The notes below the pieces were generated by a model. That model worked only from the letters and a program-made list of their open reading frames with translations, was not told where the DNA came from and did not search any database. A stretch of 51,889 nucleotides of DNA from Euzebya sp051004735 (GTDB taxonomy: Bacteria; Actinomycetota; Nitriliruptoria; Euzebyales; Euzebyaceae). A program made the translations under genes and the position numbers. Below, in pieces: positions 48,819-51,889 of this stretch. Positions within the stretch are counted from its first letter, which is position 1; each line of letters opens with the position of its first letter. Where the stretch lies: positions 1 to 51,889 of the forward strand of contig JBPCKA010000027.1 in the NCBI GenBank assembly GCA_051004735.1, written 5' to 3'.

Positions 48819-49932
48819 CCTGTATGAGGTGCTCGGCGTGTCGCAAGACGCCGATGATGCCGACATCAAGAGGGCCTACCGTCGCAAGGCCCGGGAACTG
48901 CACCCGGACCAGGGCGGGAACGAGGAGGCGTTCAAGGAACTGACCGCCGCCTACGAGGTATTGAAGAACCCGCAGGCCAAGTCCAACTATGACCGCTTCG
49001 GTGACCCCCGCGGACCCGGAGGTGCTGGGGGTGGGGACCCCTTCGGCGGGTTCGGGGACCTAGGTGACCTGATCAACGCCTTCTTCGGTCCGGGCGGCAC
49101 CGGAGGCGGCGGACGACGCTCGCGCAACACCGGTGCGGGCCGGGATGCCGTCGTCGACGTGACCGTCACCCTGGAGCAGGCGGCCACGGGTGTCGACAAG
49201 GATGTGGACGTCACCCTGGATCGCGAGTGCGGGGTGTGTCGCGGCAGTGGTTCCGCGGCGGACTCCGGTCCCGTCATCTGCGCGACGTGTGGTGGCCAGG
49301 GCGCCGTCCAGCGTGTCCGTAACGGCATCTTCGGCCAGATGCTGACCCAGAGCACCTGCCCCGACTGCCAGGGAACGGGTCGAATTGTCACCGATCCCTG
49401 TCGGGCCTGTCGTGGCGACGGGCGCCAGCAGATCACCGAGACGCTGACCATCCCGATCCCCGTCGGCATCGACGATGGCCGCCGGGTGCGATTGATCGGG
49501 CGCGGCGAGGCAGGTCGTAACGGCGCCGCCGCCGGCGACCTCTTCGTCCGGGTCAACGTGCAGGCCCATGATGTCTTCACCCGTGACGGTGTGGATCTGC
49601 ACTGTGAACTGCGCATCGGGATGATTCCCGCCGCCCTTGGCACCAAACTGAAGCTTCCTACCCTGTACGGTGAGGCTGAGGTAACCGTTCCCGCGGGCAC
49701 CCAGTTCGGTGACGTGATCACCCTGCGTCGTGAGGGCATGCCGCGGCTGGGAATGGATGGCCACCAACGCGGTGACCTGCATGTCCACTGCCGTATTGAG
49801 ACTCCGCGCGGGTTGGACTCCGAAGACCGTGAGGTCCTGAAGAGCCTGGCAGTCAAACGCGGCGAGAATATCGTTGAGGGAGTCGGCGGCAAAAGCCTGT
49901 TCGGCCGACTCCGCGACGTCTTCACCGGCTAG
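48802..49932 (+). CDS. dnaJ: Chaperone protein DnaJ
   Basis: The 376-residue co-chaperone has a J domain with the HPD motif (RELHPDQGGNEEAF), a Gly/Phe-rich linker (about residues 70-112), four CxxCxGxG zinc motifs (CGVCRGSG, CATCGGQG, CPDCQGTG, CRACRGDG) and substrate-binding beta domains. It stimulates DnaK. ATG 48802 overlaps hrcA; GTG 48811 is possible. GGAAG lies just upstream. Confidence 0.96.
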   Translation: MPTVRDLYEVLGVSQDADDADIKRAYRRKARELHPDQGGNEEAFKELTAAYEVLKNPQAKSNYDRFGDPRGPGGAGGGDPFGGFGDLGDLINAFFGPGGTGGGGRRSRNTGAGRDAVVDVTVTLEQAATGVDKDVDVTLDRECGVCRGSGSAADSGPVICATCGGQGAVQRVRNGIFGQMLTQSTCPDCQGTGRIVTDPCRACRGDGRQQITETLTIPIPVGIDDGRRVRLIGRGEAGRNGAAAGDLFVRVNVQAHDVFTRDGVDLHCELRIGMIPAALGTKLKLPTLYGEAEVTVPAGTQFGDVITLRREGMPRLGMDGHQRGDLHVHCRIETPRGLDSEDREVLKSLAVKRGENIVEGVGGKSLFGRLRDVFTG

Positions 49933-51889
49933 ATCGGCGTCGGGCTAGAGCGCGCCCGACTTCAGTCCCGGCTGCGCCCATGGCATCCAGGGTGGATGAC
50001 ATCAGCCCCTCACCAGCGGCCAGGTAGATGGGCAGTCCGCGAAGTGCCGCAATGGTCAGGCTGCGCGTTCCCGCCTGGTTGAACTCTCCATCGGTGGTGC
50101 AGCGGATCGTGAGCACACCGTCAGGTCCATCCTCCAGGGTGATGCCAGCACTGCCGGATGCGGTGACGCCTGGCTCACCGGGCTCTCCCGCCTCCGCCTC
50201 CGCCTCCGCCGCCTCCGCCGCCTCTGGAAGGAGCCTCAAGGGACAGCCCGACGACGACCGGGTCGTGGTCAGAGGAGCGGTACGGGTTGGGCTCATACAG
50301 CGGCAGGGCATTGCTCTTGCGCTCGAAGCTCGCCTCGCCCGCATCGCGAATGTCGTCGTTGTAGTCAAACAGTGGACTCTCATCGGCATTGATGTTCCAC
50401 GCCGTGACCCCGCTGACCTGGCTGGTCAGCGTGCTGCTGCTGAGCGCGTAGTCCAAGGTTCCAATTTGGCCGCCGAACAGATAGCTGTACTGGTCATCGA
50501 GGGCCAGCAGGTCGGTGTAGCCGGCACCGGTGATGGTCTGGATCGGGGCTTCCATGGCGTAGGAGTTCAGGTCACCGACGATCAGCACGTCGCTGTCACG
50601 GCTGCGGGTGGGGTCGGTGGCCAGGTAGTCGACCAGCGCTTGGGCAGCGCGGGTACGGACGCCGTCGCAGTTGCCGGTGCCTGTCTCAGGGGTGTCGTCG
50701 CCACCGCCGCAGGCTGATCCCTTGGACTTCAGGTGGTTGACCGCGATGGTGAGGGACTCTCCTGTCGCGATCTCGGTGAACGTCTGGATCAGCGTTGGCC
50801 GGTTATTGGCGGCGAAGTTGGGATCAACTGTCTGATCGAGGATCGCAAAGGCACCGTTGAGGGTGACGGTGGCGGGCTTGTAGATCAGGCCCACCTTGAT
50901 CGCGTCGGTGCCGATCGTTCCCGTGTCGATCTGGGCATAGTGCCCAGGCCGACCTCGGCGTTCAGCGCATCCACCAGGTTTTGCACCGCGCCTGCGCTGT
51001 TCTCGATTTCGATCAGCCCGACTACATCGGCGTCGATGGCTGCCAGGGCCGAGACGATCTTGTCCTGCTGACGGACGAACTCCGCTGCGGAGTCAGCCCC
51101 GCGACAGCCCTGGTTACCGGCCGGTCCACAGACGTTGGCACCGGTGTCGGGGGTCGGGAAGTAGTTCAGCACGTTGAAGCTGGCGACCCGCAGGCTGCCG
51201 CCGACGTCGGTCGGTTCAGCAGCACGGGGAAGGACGGACTCAAAGGTGTAATCGCGACCGTCCTGGATCGGCCTGATGCGCCAGGCGTTGTTGCCGAAGC
51301 CGACGAATGACCAGTGCATCACGCCCGTCAGGTCAGTGATGGTGTCGCCGCCGCGGAAGAACTTGGAGGTCGACAGTCCGTCGGTCGGGTAGAAGTACGG
51401 CTCGTTGTTCTCGGGGCCGCCGATGGGGTCGTTTTGGTTGTTGTTGTTGTCGTCCACCCGGATCACGCGGGTGGCCAGGTCGGCCAGGAACGCGGCGTAC
51501 CCGGCCGCGTCGGGTGTGTTTGTCTGGGTGTAGGTGATCGGGCGTTCATCAACGGTCAGGACGACCTCGCCCGACCGCGCCTGGTTGAAGTACTCGCTGA
51601 CCACCAGGGTGTCAAGAAAGGTGACGACCATGTCTCCAGAGACTCAAAGGTCAGTTCGGCGTCGGTGCGGCCGGCCGCGGGCATGGCAACTGTCGAGGCG
51701 GCGGGCAGGGCATTGCCGCTGGTGATCACCTGGATGTCACCGTTTGAGGTGCTGACCGTCAACTGGGTCGTCTGCTGGAACTCGCCAACCGTGCCGGTCA
51801 CCCGGACCTGGTCACCGACCAGGATCCCGGTGGTGTTGTTGCAGAAGACCCGGCAGAACACGAACAGGGCCTCGGAGGTGTTGGCATCG
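49922..51889 (-). pseudogene. ExeM/NucH-type extracellular endonuclease, frameshifted and 5'-truncated by window
   Basis: Read across frames this is an ExeM/NucH-family secreted nuclease: an OB-like part (VGDQVRVTGTVGEF), then an endonuclease/exonuclease/phosphatase domain with RVASFNVLNYF, VVGLIEIEN, VNHLKSKGSACGG, VGDLNSY and SSDHDPVVVGL. Three frame changes break it: one base lost at about 51629 (LED expected), one at about 50931 (YAQID resumes), and a shift at the Gly-coding (GGCGGA) run at about 50190, after which the C-terminal domain GSAGITLEDGPDGVLTIRC continues. All catalytic motifs are intact. Either a recent pseudogene or sequence errors at GG/CC runs. Its start lies beyond the window. 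Confidence 0.8.
49939..49960. terminator. Hairpin at the dnaJ / nuclease convergent ends
   Basis: GTCGGGC (49939-49945) pairs perfectly with GCCCGAC (49954-49960), 8-base loop, just after the dnaJ stop at 49930-49932. No T run. Confidence 0.5.

Overview
The window is high-GC bacterial DNA from an actinomycete-type genome (Actinomycetota). The evidence is the gene order (B12-binding radical SAM protein, DUF2344 protein, RNase E/G, rplU-rpmA, obgE-proB, nadD-[LCP remnant]-rsfS, comEA-comEC, holA, rpsT, lepA, hemW, hrcA, dnaJ), an Eis-type acetyltransferase, a mycosin-like subtilase, frequent GTG starts and many 1-17 bp gene overlaps. The exact class cannot be read from the sequence; a deep-branching lineage (Nitriliruptoria/Euzebyales-like) is only a guess.

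Layout. 1-7305: translation/RNA block (radical SAM protein, DUF2344 protein, RNase E/G without a zinc link, an AroQ-alpha/beta-hydrolase fusion, a Clp-N-like protein, L21, L27). 7351-14376: accessory metabolic block (Eis-like acetyltransferase; cbs and cystathionine gamma-synthase/lyase plus an SGNH hydrolase; 2-hydroxyacid dehydrogenase; serine-hydrolase-like lipoprotein lacking its catalytic lysine). 14449-18508: obgE, proB (no proA follows) and a membrane-anchored subtilase. 18509-22200: a gene graveyard holding a duplicated-domain surface protein and a PRPP synthetase, surrounded by fragments of a galactose-oxidase-like protein, a TetR regulator, a LuxR-type ATPase and unknown genes. 22208-24586: a VapBC pair, two GNAT acetyltransferases and a coiled-coil protein, all on the minus strand. 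24706-27024: MoxR ATPase plus CoxE-like VWA protein. 27108-28771: nadD, LCP remnant, rsfS, tRNA-Ala(GGC). 28815-31760: pentapeptide-repeat protein, an FAD-oxidase pseudogene carrying a TnpB remnant, and two tandem TenA proteins. 31798-35345: membrane HhH protein, comEA, comEC (DNA uptake). 35361-39324: three toxin-antitoxin pairs, two VOC proteins, fragments and a small hydrolase, inserted between comEC and holA. 39806-49932: holA, a phytoene-desaturase-like oxidoreductase, tesB/rpsT, lepA, a TIGR01777 epimerase, hemW, hrcA, dnaJ. 49922-end: an ExeM/NucH-type extracellular nuclease gene with three frameshifts, running off the window.

Two patterns recur. First, many genes have a TAnnnT -10 hexamer ending only 6-10 bases before the start codon with no Shine-Dalgarno sequence, which predicts leaderless transcripts; toxin-antitoxin operons and housekeeping genes share it. 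Second, the spaces between conserved blocks carry remnants of broken genes, so the conserved syntenic blocks look like the fixed points around which insertion and decay have happened. No CRISPR array, integrase, intact insertion sequence or recognisable riboswitch was found.
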